A DNA stretch of 64,000 nt from Wolfiporia cocos (lineage: Eukaryota; Basidiomycota; Agaricomycetes; Polyporales; Phaeolaceae). The stretch lies in the NCBI GenBank assembly GCA_029448655.1, contig JACCLO010000003.1, forward strand, positions 930,001 to 994,000, read 5' to 3'. Position 1 is the stretch's first letter. Every line of letters starts with the position of its first letter. The position numbers and the translations under genes are program-made. The notes beneath the pieces are model-generated. The model was not told where the DNA came from and ran no database searches. It worked only from the letters and a program-made list of their open reading frames with translations. Shown one piece after another: positions 54,375 through 64,000 of this stretch.

Positions 54375-56316
54375 TGGCGACGGTGGTGGTGGGGGCCGAG
54401 GGTCCTGCTGAGCTTGAGTCAGCCGTCACTTCTTCCCAGATCGTTCGGGCACGATACGTCTTGCCATCCGCGGGGGGCGCCGAGTACGGCTTCTTGCCAG
54501 AAGCCTGTCCCTTTCCACTACCCGAAGGAGCAGCCGTGGTCTTTCCAGACGCGGCAGCTGCATCCTTCGCCCTTTGTTGTTCGGCCCGCTGAGCGGCAGG
54601 CACGAACGTTCCCGCTGCCTTGTCTGCCGCAAGCTTAGGACACTTGTTGAAGTAGTGTCCCGTCTGCTTGCAGTAAGTGCAGACGGCATTGGCGGTGTCG
54701 GCGGGGGCTTTGGCGGGCGCCTTTCCCTTGTCCTTTTTCTTCTCCGACTTCTTTGCAGAAGCGGAGGACGTCTCCTTCTTTTCGGCAGGTGCCGAGTCCT
54801 TCTTGCCGGCCTTCTCGAAGATCGAACCCTTGATCTTGTCTGGATATGATGTTTGGTACATTTCCAGAGCGAAGTCGATTAGGGGCTTGATGTCGGTCGG
54901 GGCCTTGAAGAAGGGGGTCTTGCCGAGGACGTTCAAGGTGTCCTTAACCTTTTCAGGGAGTGTTTCGGTGAACTCCCATACCAGGGTTTCGTTGGCGGTC
55001 TCGGAGAGTCGGCCGAGGGTTCGGAACCGTTCGCAGTAGTTGAAGTAGTTTGACTCGGCGAGTTCCTTGCCTTTGGTACCGTAGTAGCCGCGAATTTCCT
55101 TCTTAGCTATCTCCTTATCCGTCATCTTCCCATATTGCACCATGACTGACTTGGTGAAGTCCTCCCAGGTGCCGAGAGGTTCACCGTTTCCTGCCTTTTT
55201 GATGAGAGGCGAGAAAAATTTGTATGCGTCCCCTGTGACGCGGAAGAGGGCCGTGGTGATACGGTCATGGTCATCGTAGACCCTGAGCGTACCGAAGTAC
55301 AGGCCCATCTTCTCCACCCATTCCTGTGCGGTCACCTTTCCAGATGATCCAGAGAATTCTGGGGGAGGGGGGATTTTCAGGTTTTGAGGCAGACCTGGAA
55401 TCTGCGGGGCGACGGCTGCTGCAGCGGCGGCTGCAGCTTGTGCTGCTGCAGCGGCCTCGGCTGCTCGGGTTTGAGCATTACCGGGGGCCGGTGTGGGTTC
55501 TTCCGGGGGCGTGCGGACGCCGGGAGGGTTGGGAACGGAGGGATTCTTGCGAATTCTCCGAAGTTCCTCGTCAACCTTTTCCATGCGCTCGGCAAACGCA
55601 TCCTCGAGGTCGTCAAGCCGGGACCGGTAGTCCCTCCGGAGCTGTTTCTCCATTTCGGAGAACTTGGCGGTGTACTCCTGTCGGAGTTCCTTACCAAGGT
55701 CCACCATTGTGGACAGCACCTCGTTACGGACGGAATTTACCGCTTCCTGCAGCTCGTCCTGGGCTTTTTGTTCGATTGCCCTGGATTGCCCAACCAGGGA
55801 GTCGAGTCTGCCATGGATGCGCTCCAGGCGGGCGTGCACCATTCGACCGAGAGTGTCGGTGGTGTCGTGGCTTATTGCCGCACTTCGCTGTACGGCGGCG
55901 TCGATGACTGGCCCATGTATGGACCCATCTACCTTGTGGTGTTCCTCCTCGGGGAGGTACGCCCTGAGGTTATTCTCGACCGCGGCATTGGTTTGCCGTA
56001 TCGGGCCGGAAAACTCCATTTCCAAGGTGGTGGCGGGCCCGATTGGGCGGGTGCGACGAGCCGGGGGGTATCCGGCAATGGGGGTGCCTGGGCGTGTGCC
56101 CATGGGGTTGGTCGGAGATTCCCTTTGTGGGGGAGCGAATTCGGCCATTTCTTCTTCCTCTTCCTCTTCTTCTTCTCTCTCTCCCTCGCTTAGGTGCTCC
56201 AGCGTCACCAGTTGCTGGGTTCCCGAGGGACCAGCTACCGGTGTCACCGGGCCTTCTGAGCGGAGGCGCATCTTACGGGGGGCGAGAGGAGTGCTGACGG
56301 AGGAGGTAGAAGACAT
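54316..56316 (-). CDS. gypsy-2 Gag
   Basis: 666 residues. The N-terminal part contains an acidic run (about 45-57). A long heptad-like coiled coil spans about 165-265, followed by an Ala-rich linker (about 285-305). A capsid-like domain starts near PPPPEFSGSSGKVTAQEW and extends to about 490. One CCHC zinc knuckle lies at about 545-558 (CTYCKQTGHYFNKC), then Ala/Lys-rich tails. The coiled coil and overall composition differ from gypsy-1 Gag. The pol start ATG lies inside the last 59 bases, so stop-restart or +1 frameshifting are both possible. Confidence 0.92.
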   Translation of the reverse strand: MSSTSSVSTPLAPRKMRLRSEGPVTPVAGPSGTQQLVTLEHLSEGEREEEEEEEEEMAEFAPPQRESPTNPMGTRPGTPIAGYPPARRTRPIGPATTLEMEFSGPIRQTNAAVENNLRAYLPEEEHHKVDGSIHGPVIDAAVQRSAAISHDTTDTLGRMVHARLERIHGRLDSLVGQSRAIEQKAQDELQEAVNSVRNEVLSTMVDLGKELRQEYTAKFSEMEKQLRRDYRSRLDDLEDAFAERMEKVDEELRRIRKNPSVPNPPGVRTPPEEPTPAPGNAQTRAAEAAAAAQAAAAAAAAVAPQIPGLPQNLKIPPPPEFSGSSGKVTAQEWVEKMGLYFGTLRVYDDHDRITTALFRVTGDAYKFFSPLIKKAGNGEPLGTWEDFTKSVMVQYGKMTDKEIAKKEIRGYYGTKGKELAESNYFNYCERFRTLGRLSETANETLVWEFTETLPEKVKDTLNVLGKTPFFKAPTDIKPLIDFALEMYQTSYPDKIKGSIFEKAGKKDSAPAEKKETSSASAKKSEKKKDKGKAPAKAPADTANAVCTYCKQTGHYFNKCPKLAADKAAGTFVPAAQRAEQQRAKDAAAASGKTTAAPSGSGKGQASGKKPYSAPPADGKTYRARTIWEEVTADSSSAGPSAPTTTVANVGTISVPLAPTTRLEDVL

Positions 56317-56463
56317 TTTTTGTGAATCTGTTTATGACGAATGTTAGTTCCCGGTTACTCATTGTCTTAGATTCTTAAGAAGGGATTTTGTTTGAAAGCT
56401 GCAACTTTCGTTATAGATCACACTCGCACTCTATTTCAGAGTTAAAAGACGATAGTATTGCTA

Positions 56464-57387
56464 CTACACAATCGCGAGTATATCCTCTTCTACCGTAGTA
56501 GTCGAGGGCCCTGCCACCTTGTCAGGTGGTGTTACACCGAAGGCAAAAGTAATTTGTAGCGCTACGCATTCTGCTACGATACGAGCTAAGTCCGTACGCC
56601 AATCCAAAAAGGAAATATTGCCGAGCTGTTTGCAATACTTTTTCATAATTCTCCAGTCTCTATTGGTGATCCTCCCCCGTCTCGCTCTATCCTTTACGTT
56701 ATCCACCAAGTCCTCCAATTCTACTACCATAGTATGGAAACGCATGTCGTTTTCCATATGGAAGCCTGGGTAATTAGGGGGGTGGTTGGCGAGAGGAGTG
56801 AGACGAGTGAGAGTGCCTTCTAGCATGGGAATAACTTGATCGCATGCTTGGAGAGGCTTCTTCTTCCCGAAGACGAGGGAAGGGTCGAGAATCTGATGGT
56901 TGGCCGGAACGGATGGTCCGGCCGCCGGGCTGGAGAGACGGAGGGCCAGTGAAGAAGCTGCTTGCTTGGCTTCCTTGGCGGCTTGTTTGGCGGCGATTCG
57001 CTTATTCAGCTTATCGCGGGCGAGCTTGAGCTTGTTGAGTTCGCGGAGTTCGATTAGGTTCTCCATGGCGGTAATGGAAGCGGCTAGCTTCTCTTCCTCT
57101 GTCCAGATTCGTTTGGCGAGTGGAACTGGTTTGGGAGGTCGAGGAGCGGGTTTCCCAGCCTCAGCGATGTGCTTTGGCATGTGGACGGGAATTTCCCAAA
57201 GATGGAGTTTCCCAGTGTAATCTTCCTTTACAGGAAGGGTGTAGGTGACGTCCTCTGCCCGAGGAATGTCGGCGGTGTCGATGCGGCTGAGAAGGGACCG
57301 CTTTGCCGGTTTGACGTAGGGGGCAGTGGAGGAGCCACGGGTGCGACGGGTAACGCGGGGCATGATTCTAGAAAGTGCAGCATTCAT
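56464..57387 (-). CDS. gypsy-2 extra upstream reading frame (ORF0)
   Basis: 307 codons on the sense strand, between the leader and gag, with 147 bases to the gag start. I do not recognise the protein. It has a basic N terminus (MPRVTRRTRG from a second in-frame Met at 57363), a Pro-rich segment (about 77-92), a Lys/Glu/Ala-rich predicted coiled coil (about 95-145), and a C-terminal globular-looking part with ITNRDWRIMKKYCKQLG. No zinc knuckle or enzyme motif is visible. Being the first long frame of the transcript in an otherwise intact young element argues that it is maintained; without other copies this is inference. Gag translation would then need reinitiation, an internal start or a spliced RNA. 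Confidence 0.65.
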   Translation of the reverse strand: MNAALSRIMPRVTRRTRGSSTAPYVKPAKRSLLSRIDTADIPRAEDVTYTLPVKEDYTGKLHLWEIPVHMPKHIAEAGKPAPRPPKPVPLAKRIWTEEEKLAASITAMENLIELRELNKLKLARDKLNKRIAAKQAAKEAKQAASSLALRLSSPAAGPSVPANHQILDPSLVFGKKKPLQACDQVIPMLEGTLTRLTPLANHPPNYPGFHMENDMRFHTMVVELEDLVDNVKDRARRGRITNRDWRIMKKYCKQLGNISFLDWRTDLARIVAECVALQITFAFGVTPPDKVAGPSTTTVEEDILAIV

Positions 57388-58395
57388 GAGAAACGAAGTT
57401 TCCCAGTGATACGTCCAAGAACAGGAATAGAAGGGATTATGTAAGGTAGGGTAGTGGACTCCTTTTCAGGAGCAAAGAAGGTGTACTACGGGGCATAATT
57501 ACTCTTATGTTGCGCGCAAACCCTGTGCCGAGACGGCGCGGATATTCGCATGACCCTAACGGTCAGAGGCGCCGACTCCAGGGGTAGAGTTGCTGACTGC
57601 CAGGCCGGTTCCTGGGTCAGATGATTGGGATTCGGATACACGACACCGCCCCGGAGGGACGATGCCGGAAAGTGGCTGGGATTTTACATCCCTTAGCCTG
57701 TCCATGCTTCAACAATGAGGTTGCCGTCTATAGCCACATGGGTGTCACATCAGGGCTAAAAAACCACTGTCGATCTAAGATCGCGAGACAGCAGCGCTCC
57801 ACATCCCGAAGGAGTGGGCCACGCGCTTCTCTTTCAATGGGGCCCCAAATCCGTTTGACCCATGCTCGCACGCCGAGCTGCCCGGAGGACTTATGCTATT
57901 GGCTACCGCGAGTGACCTATGGCAGGGTGATTTTTTACGTCACCCCCCTCACTGCTTTTCCCATAACGGGTTCAAAGCAGGTCCCTTACGCCTGGGAGGC
58001 GGCTTTGGAAAATTCCCATGCCATCATAATGATGACCCTATGGATAGTGATGGGGCGCTGAACAACGCTTGCCATGACAGGGGGTTGGGCGCACACAGGC
58101 AAACCGTCCCCTTTTCTCCACAGGCGGGTCTTAACCGCGCATAGTCCAAGCTTGTCAGCGAGGACCATGTCTCCTTGACCCTGGAGTCCGGGTTAGGTAG
58201 GCCTCCTGCCTAAAAAGGCGGTGTGGCTTTCCTGGTTGCCAATCCTCTGCCGAGGATGGCGATGTATCCCCCAGATCTCAACTATCACCCCAATCGCCTT
58301 GTCAGGCAGAAAGGGATGTGCGCAGCAACGAGCAATATACCCCTGTAGGATAGAAACCCAGGCCCAAGCGCAAGCGCAAGGGCGGGGGTAGGGGG
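57388..58395 (-). other. gypsy-2 leader
   Basis: About 1 kb of untranslated leader between the priming site and ORF0. Its first roughly 400 bases are homologous to the start of the element 3 internal region, for example 58051-58119 with 38701-38767, and the CCCGGACTCCAGGGT block with one near 38625. Shared leader sequence suggests a common packaging or priming signal. Confidence 0.65.
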
Positions 58396-58406
58396 AGATT
58401 TGTTCT
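58396..58406 (-). promoter_or_regulatory. gypsy-2 self-priming site
   Basis: Sense AGAACAAATCT, two bases inside the 5' LTR, is complementary over 11 of 11 bases to AGATTTGTTCT within the LTR (58531-58541). No tRNA-type site is present. Confidence 0.8.
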
Positions 58407-58408
58407 TA

Positions 58409-59026
58409 TGACACAGACTAGACTGTGGGACTCACACTATAACCTAATAAGCGACTTGAAGGAGTTGCTGGAGGTTGGTGAGGAGGCTAGTAGGCGCAAG
58501 CAGAGATGATATGTAACTGTGCGAATGCAGAGAACAAATCTAAGGCTTATCCGCAGTGATAGCCCTACTTATATACATGCTTTGTTTGGTTACCGGTAAG
58601 GGAGCCAAACATGAAGGTGGTCTGTGCGCAGACATAACTAATATGGTTAAGTCGTAAACTACAATAGACCATGTGCGCCGGTAATGGCCGCACCAGTAAG
58701 ATCGTTTGTTTGGACTGTAGGTCCATGTTGTGGAAGTGGCTGTAGCTACGTTAGTAAGCCATGCATGTGATTCTTATATACCGGCATCGGGATATGAGTA
58801 AGGCGCGTGACACCGGAGGTTAGTCCGCTGAGTCATTGACGCGTACAAACGTGTTATGTACGTGTTGTTATGACAAGTGGACGTATACCGCGTTGTGTAC
58901 GTGTTGTTTGGTTGCGTGTACGTGTAGACGGGCGCTTAGCAGCGTAAATGTCTACAAGGTCGTATAAATACCAGATAAATAGGTAAAAATACGGGAAAAA
59001 TAGTGGCATGTCCCAAATCTGTGACA
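58409..59026 (-). repeat. 5' LTR of gypsy-2
   Basis: 618 bp, TGACACAG to CTGTGACA, followed on the right by the target duplication CTTTG. Confidence 0.93.
58531..58575 (-). promoter_or_regulatory. gypsy-2 promoter: TATA box, hairpin and self-primer segment
   Basis: TATATAA (58569-58575, sense minus) is 34 bp upstream of AGATTTGTTCT, the self-primer and inferred RNA start. In between, TAGGGCT pairs with AGCCTTA (one G-U pair). Confidence 0.65.
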
Positions 59027-59624
59027 CTTTGGACGGCCTTGGCTTTTCAAAACCTCAAGCCGGGCCCCCATTGATGGCCCACGGCTTGGCCTGGCCTGGC
59101 CTGGGGCTTGCCTGGGGCCTGGCACTGTGAGGATAATCATCACTGTAGCCACACAAACTTATAACATACCTTCTCCAACTATCTTCTGACAAAGCCAAGC
59201 CCCAGTATCTTCAATGATTAATGAATTATAGTGTGAAATCATCATTTCACCGGCACGGTGCTCTGTGGCATGGCTTCCAAATGGGGTATTGTATAGGTGC
59301 CCAAAAGTGAGCGACAGGCTGCAGCACCAAGAATTCAATCCATGGGACTATCCTCTAGCTTAAATTTGAAAATATAGAGATACTACATTGGAATATAGCA
59401 TACTGCTACTACATATATCCTTATATCATAGTTACTAGACATTTTATCTGTTAGAGCTTTCAGGCCTGGGGCTCACGGCTTGGCCCGGCCCGGCTTGAGA
59501 CACAAGCCAGGCCCTGGGCCATCTCAAGCCATGGTGTAGGGCCCGGCCTGGCCCAGCCCAAGTAGGGCTTGGCCCGGCCTGGCCTATGGCCCAAAGCTGG
59601 ACCTGGCACATCACTATTTACCCA

Positions 59625-60626
59625 TTGATTTGACAGGTGTGGTCATTATGCAAGCACCAAATGTGGAAATGTGTCCAACATGGGTCTGGGCTAGCGAAGC
59701 CTCATGACTTTGCCATGATGGTGATTCAGTTGTTCACTTCCAGGGGCTCTTGCACTCTGCACGCCCCGTGTGTGGGCAGTTTGGTCAAGGCTGGCTGTGC
59801 CGCCCCTTTTGTCTGAACAACACCCGGGAGAGTGAGTGTTGCCGACGGGGGTCGGCCATTAATGGCGAGGATATCCCCGAGGTGGCAGGAACGCGCGTTT
59901 TAATCAATCAGAAGAACATCGCTTGCAGCATGGAAGTCGAAGAGCGGATCGGCCTAGGCGCTCGTCCCATTTCCAAAGACGATGAGGCAGCTCCCCGGGC
60001 AGCAAAGATAGCCTGTGAGCGATGGAGAAGAACTGGGAAGGCACATGTGCGCACGAGACCCGGGTGGATGTGGAGGCCGTGCAGCGGAGTGCGGTTTCGC
60101 CCAAGCGAGAGCCGAAGCGTAGGGTGTGTTGAGATTACGTTCTTGCGGACCATGTACGCCGCATCCGACCGGATCCAGCCGCCCTAGACCCGAGGGTTGT
60201 CTCGCGACGCTGCCCTGTGCTCAGTCACTCGATGCAGGGATGCGATGCACCAACTGTCAGGCGTCGATTCGATCCAGTCCAATCACAGCTCAGGTACACT
60301 GACGCCCAAAGCCACCGCGACCACGTGATGGAGAGTATCCGAATCCGAGTTCCGATCCCGATTGCCTTGCGTATACGTATTTCTTATCCAACATGCATCG
60401 CCGTTCATTTCCTACTCGACGCTAAACGCCTTTATAGCTTGAACTCTCCAGCCTACTGCTGGCTGGAAAGCTACGCTTGATCATCAAGGGACAGTCACTT
60501 GCCTCGCGATTATTGCGTTCCGGGTTGCTGCGTCATCGGCCGTGCTTGTTCGGCATTTCAAGGGACTTTCCCAACCGGCTCCTATTCTGTCAAAACTTTG
60601 CTCTCAACCACGTCCACGCTACTACC
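59625..60626. other. Host intergenic / upstream region
   Basis: A 145-codon plus frame (59750-60187) with antisense competitors shows no domain. TTTATAG at about 60430 could serve the gene starting at 60627. Nothing else recognised. Confidence 0.35.
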
Positions 60627-61591
60627 ATGGACGACATGCTCCCAACACCACTGCGCCGCCGACACACCAGGGCAAATCCCTCGATCGCAGACCTCCGCGG
60701 CATCCAGCGGTCCGTGTCGTGCGCAGCTCCCCCCGCGCTCGCGCTCGACACGCCTGGCGCAAGCGGCTCGAATGTGCGCATCACGACGCGCATCGTGAGC
60801 ACCATGCGCCGCTCGCTCAGTGTAGCACCGCGGCGGCGCGACACCAGTCCTCCGGTACGTCGCCCGCCTCGCCCGCCCATGACTTCGTGACGTGAACGCT
60901 GGTTCGCTCCCAGGGCGGCGCGATGTACTCCACGCCCGCCGAAAGCACGCCCCCGCTCCCGCCGCGCTTCGACACCGCAGACGCGCCCCTCCCCACCGTC
61001 CAGCAGATCGCGATGGGCCTCCACGTCTCGCGCACACCGCATCTCCGCTCGCCGCGCGCCTCTCCACTGCAACTGACAGATGACAGCGCCCCGCTCGCGA
61101 CGCTGCAACTGCGCACGCGAGCCCCCACGCCGCGCCGGCGCGCGTCCACATCCACCCCCGCACTCCCGCCGCCGCCCGCGCGCTCGTCGCTCAAGAAGCC
61201 ACGCCCGCCGACGCCCGCGCACTCGCCGACGCCCCCGCGGAGCGCGCCGCTCACGCCCACGGCGTCAGACCTGTCGCTGACGGGTTCGACGCTCACGTGC
61301 GGCGCGCCGCCGCCTGTGCGCGGCCGTGGCACGTCGGTTGCGGTGCCGTTCATCCCGGGGCGGCTGCAGCTGAGCATGCCGCGGTTCCTGCGCGTGCCGT
61401 CGGGACGGAAGGCGCAGGCGCAGGTGGACGGCGGTGCTGTGGATGCGGGGACGACGCGGAAGGTCGTACGGTTCTCGACGGCGAGCAGCGCGGGCTCGCT
61501 GCCAGACCTGCATGCGCCGCCTGGGGGCGCGGACAAGCTCCGGGAGAGGCTCGACGTCGTGCCGTTATCGCCGCCGCGGCACTCATCGTGA
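60627..61591 (+). CDS. Two-exon gene, disordered Pro/Ser/Arg-rich protein of unknown function
   Basis: Exon 1 is 60627-60854 and exon 2 60914-61591. They are joined in phase 0 by a 59-bp intron with GTACGT and CCCAG borders, giving about 301 residues. I chose ATG 60627 (MDDMLPTPLRRRH) because it has a good context (ACCATGG); the frame also stays open to an ATG at 60477. The protein is rich in Pro, Ser, Thr and Arg with many SP and TP sites, such as SLKKPRPPTPAHSPTP. It has a more ordered segment near FIPGRLQLSMPRFLRVPSG and ends RERLDVVPLSPP. No known domain was recognised. High GC3 produces long antisense frames here that I regard as shadows. Confidence 0.6.
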
Positions 61592-62153
61592 CTGGCTGTT
61601 GTGTACGTCTGACGTGACACCGCAGGATGTACCTTCCCCCACGCTGCAATTATCTATTCGCCTCTTCGCGTCCGCACTGGCAGGCCTGCGTGGAGGCATG
61701 CATGTTCACACGCACCCGATACCCTGTCCTACCATCATGATCCTGTTCTGTACTGCATTACCGCGCACCCATCACCCGCACTGCATCGTCAATGTCTAGA
61801 GATTGTTCAACCACTCGCATCTGTTGTCACACGATATGTTTATAAATAGCATCGTCGACCATTCCCTCCGTCGTACAAACACAAAGAAAACGTCGCAGAT
61901 TGTGTGGCTTTATCGGTTCGGCTCCGGCTCCGGCTGACTGATCCGAGGGGTGTAAGCCCTCGGGCGCCAATCAGATCGGTTCGCTGATCCCGTGCCTATG
62001 ATTTCGTGCCGCCGGCCGTCCAAATCCGTCATCCGCTCCTCCGCTTGCTTCTAACAATCGTTCCCTTTCGTGATCTTTTTGTTCTTTGACCGATTACAAC
62101 AAACGATAGTATCTGCCTGGCATTGACACTCGCTACGCAATTTCCGGCGCACG
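61592..62153. other. Intergenic region between the two host genes
   Basis: Contains the 3' flank of the first gene and the promoter of the DnaJ gene, with a CCAAT motif near 61964. No further feature seen. Confidence 0.4.
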
Positions 62154-64000
62154 ATGGCCCCCGTAGAGACCGAGTACTACGACCTGGTACGCACCGCGTA
62201 CGCCACTACCGCGCAGCAGAGGAGATGGAGTGACTTGCGGTGTGCAGCTAGGGGTGCCGTACGACGTGAACGACACGGACCTGAAGAAGGCGTACCGCAA
62301 GCAGGCCATTAAAGTGCGTCGTGCTTCTCCGTGCGGTTGCTATTGAGCTCATATGGCCATTCGCGGGGCGACCGCCACAGTACCACCCGGACAAGAACCC
62401 GTCGCCAGACGCAGAGGAGAAGTTCAAGGATATTAGGTGGGTGGGACCTCGACGCGTGCGCGCAGCGGTGCGCTGACGACGGCGCAGCAAAGCGTACCAG
62501 GTGCTCTCTGATCCCGTGCGTATGCTCGCGCGCCTGCAGCGTCTCAATCTGCTCACCGCGGATCGCGATCGGCTGTAGAACCTGCGGGCGGTGTACGACA
62601 AGAATGGAGCCAAGATGGTGCGCGGCCGTGCATGCTGCTGCTGAGTGCGTTAGCTCACCCGCGGCGGACGCTGCAGACGGACACGGAGGGCGGGGTCGGG
62701 ATGGACGACGCCGCGGGCTTCTTCGCGAACGTGTTCGGCGGGGAGCGGTTCATGGACTACGTGCGTGCGCCCCGTGTCCCGCGTGCACACGAGCTCACGC
62801 GCGCAGATCGGCGAGATCTCGCTGATGAAGGAGATGACGTCCGTCGCGACGACGATGATGACCGAGGAGGAGAAGGCGGAGATCGAGCGCGAGATGAACG
62901 ACGGCCCCGCCTCGCCCACCGCGGGCACCCCGCCCGTGCTCGCCGTCACGCCCACGGGCGAGCCGCCCGCGCAGCCGCAGCCCAGGGTCGCGACGAACGG
63001 CGCGGCGCTCGGCGCGGGCGCGGGGTCGCCCGTGGGGTCGCCCACGCCCTCGCCGTCCGACACGCCGCCCGCGCGGGGCGCAATGTCGCCGCCGCCGCCA
63101 AGGGAGCGCGAGCGCGAGCGGCGGGACACGCACGCGAAGAAGCGCGAGAAGATGACGCCGGAGCAGAAGAAGAAGCTGCAGGAGCTCGAGGAGGAGCGGC
63201 GGCGGAACATGGAGGAGCGGGTCCGCGCGCTGACGGAGAAGCTGAAGGACCGACTCCGCCCGTTCGTCGAGGCGAAGCACCCGGGCGAACGCGAGGATCC
63301 CGAGACGGTCGCGTTCGAGGCGAAGATGCGCAGGGAGGCGGACGACCTCAAGTTGGAGAGCTTTGGCGTCGAGGTGAGTAGCGTGCGTTGTGCGGTTGGC
63401 GGCGCGACGCTGGTAGAGTCCTCCCTTGGCTCTGCGTGCTCAGCGGTTTGACAGCTCCTGCACACGATTGGGAATGTGTACATCATGAAAGCGACGTCGT
63501 ATCTGAAGTCTAAAAAATTCCTGGGCATGTGAGTGTGATGACTCGATGCAGATGGCAGTTATAGCCTAATGGACGATGTCAGCCCAGGATTCTTCTCGCG
63601 GCTGAAGGAAAAGGGTGCGGTGGCAAAAGATGCATGGGGTGTTATAGGTAGCGCGTAAGGATTGGATTCTCGGATTGGACGTAGCCTAAGCTGATGTGAT
63701 TTGGGCAGCCTCGGCGTACAGCAAGTGATTCAGGTAGATTTGACGGCTAGTTGGGTTGAATTGGATGGCTGAATAGGATAATTCAGGAAATGGAGAAACT
63801 TCAGGCAAAAGGTGAGGTTCCGGAAGATGAATTGCGCGCGTTGGAAGAAGATGTCACCGGCAAAGTATGTGATCGCCAGTTTGTTGGAATGACCCATTCT
63901 GACTGTATACGCGACAGATCATGCTTGCGTCATGGCGAGGCACGCGGTTCGAAGTTGTTCAGGTTCTCAGAGAGGTCAGCGACGATAGCAGGGCTGTGCT
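62154..64000 (+). CDS. DnaJ-X domain co-chaperone (Caj1/Djp1-like), 3' end outside window
   Basis: Exons by splice borders and frame: 62154-62186, 62248-62313, 62381-62436, 62488-62515, 62579-62617, 62677-62760, 62807-63373, 63455-63528, 63583-63654, 63709-63733, 63787-63864 and 63918 onward. Introns are 46-81 bp with GT/AG ends. The N-terminal J domain (MAPVETEYYDL, LKKAYRKQAIK, HPD at 62384-62392, SKAYQVLSDP) would stimulate an Hsp70 ATPase. A Gly/Phe segment (FFANVFGGERFMDY) and a charged coiled coil (MTPEQKKKLQELEEERR) follow. The DnaJ-X domain then reads LLHTIGNVYIMKATSYLKS, GFFSRLKEKG, EMEKLQAKGEV and SWRGTRFEVVQVLREV. Yeast Caj1 and Djp1 act at membranes and in peroxisomal import; the exact role here is not known. 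Intact as far as seen. Confidence 0.9.

Larger units (their letters stand above)
49182..59026 (-). mobile_element. gypsy-2: complete chromodomain Ty3/gypsy element with dUTPase
   Basis: 9845 bp with target duplication CTTTG (49177-49181 and 59027-59031). Two 618-bp LTRs look identical by eye. Sense is minus: 5' LTR, self-priming site, about 1-kb leader, an extra 307-codon frame, gag, pol ending in chromodomain and dUTPase, polypurine tract, 3' LTR. All frames are open and all catalytic motifs present, so this copy looks recently inserted and potentially active. Confidence 0.95.
49127..59616. mobile_element. hAT-type MITE, copy 2, split by gypsy-2
   Basis: It starts TAGTGATGTGCTGG at 49127 and ends CCTGGCACATCACTA at 59616, with an 8-bp target duplication TTTACCCA (49119-49126 and 59617-59624). 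Removing gypsy-2 and one CTTTG leaves 640 bp, against 639 bp for copy 1, in opposite orientation. It is older than gypsy-2 and shows CCGG to CCTG/CTGG changes relative to copy 1. Confidence 0.88.

Noticed and set aside
60582..61620. Antisense frames of 193-267 codons over the two-exon host gene
   Set aside because: High third-position GC creates stop-free antisense frames; the plus strand has a consistent splice junction and a sensible start.
62650..63528. Antisense 292-codon frame over the DnaJ gene
   Set aside because: It shadows exon 7; the plus strand carries the DnaJ and X-domain motifs with matching intron borders.

Overview
The window looks like a transposon-dense, gene-poor stretch of a filamentous basidiomycete (agaricomycete-type) genome. 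Three things suggest this: host genes at the right edge are split by many introns of about 45-80 bp; a relic resembles the C-terminal tail of DUF6533 membrane proteins; and the repeats are chromodomain Ty3/gypsy elements, Helitron, MULE and hAT relics, and tRNA-like SINEs. Only two host genes are credible: a two-exon gene for a disordered Pro/Ser/Arg-rich protein (60627-61591) and a 12-or-more-exon gene for a DnaJ protein with a C-terminal X domain (Caj1/Djp1 type, 62154 to the window end).

Layout. 1-2230: 3' half of a long non-coding LTR element (D). 2231-3135: broken membrane-protein relic. 3741-7273: solo LTRs of families C, A and E. 7277-13.6 kb: a second D element in inverted orientation carrying a hAT-type MITE. 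13.6-23 kb: solo LTRs, SINE-like copies and a MULE transposase relic. 23041-33864: a nest in which an EF-family LTR received a solo LTR1 and a full gypsy-1 element (24096-33715), which then received two family-A solo LTRs. 34.5-35.4 kb: Helitron helicase relic. 35.4-44.5 kb: a second nest holding element 3 (37314-43392), a complete LTR element with no gag-pol. 44.5-49.1 kb: relics, an inverted SINE pair and solo LTRs. 49127-59616: a hAT MITE split by gypsy-2 (49182-59026), a complete element with two apparently identical 618-bp LTRs and all reading frames open. 59.6-64 kb: host DNA.

Main points. (1) Both coding elements are chromodomain Ty3/gypsy elements that encode a dUTPase with all five motifs, in different places: between protease and reverse transcriptase in gypsy-1, and at the C terminus after the chromodomain in gypsy-2. 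(2) gypsy-1, gypsy-2 and element 3 share no tRNA-type primer site. Each has an 11-12 nt primer-binding site complementary to a segment of its own LTR lying 34-35 nt downstream of a TATA box, the signature of Tf1/sushi-type self-priming. (3) A hairpin with compensatory changes sits between the TATA box and that primer segment in every LTR family here. (4) gypsy-1 has a third reading frame with two zinc knuckles that overlaps a still-open pol frame for about 1 kb; gypsy-2 has an extra 307-codon frame upstream of gag. (5) Element 3 shares its leader with gypsy-2 and looks like a non-autonomous partner. (6) Old copies have lost almost all CpG sites, suggesting methylation-driven decay, while young copies are intact.

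All family assignments are from motifs read by eye; no database search was possible. Family letters (A, C, D, EF, H, LTR1) are local names used only here.
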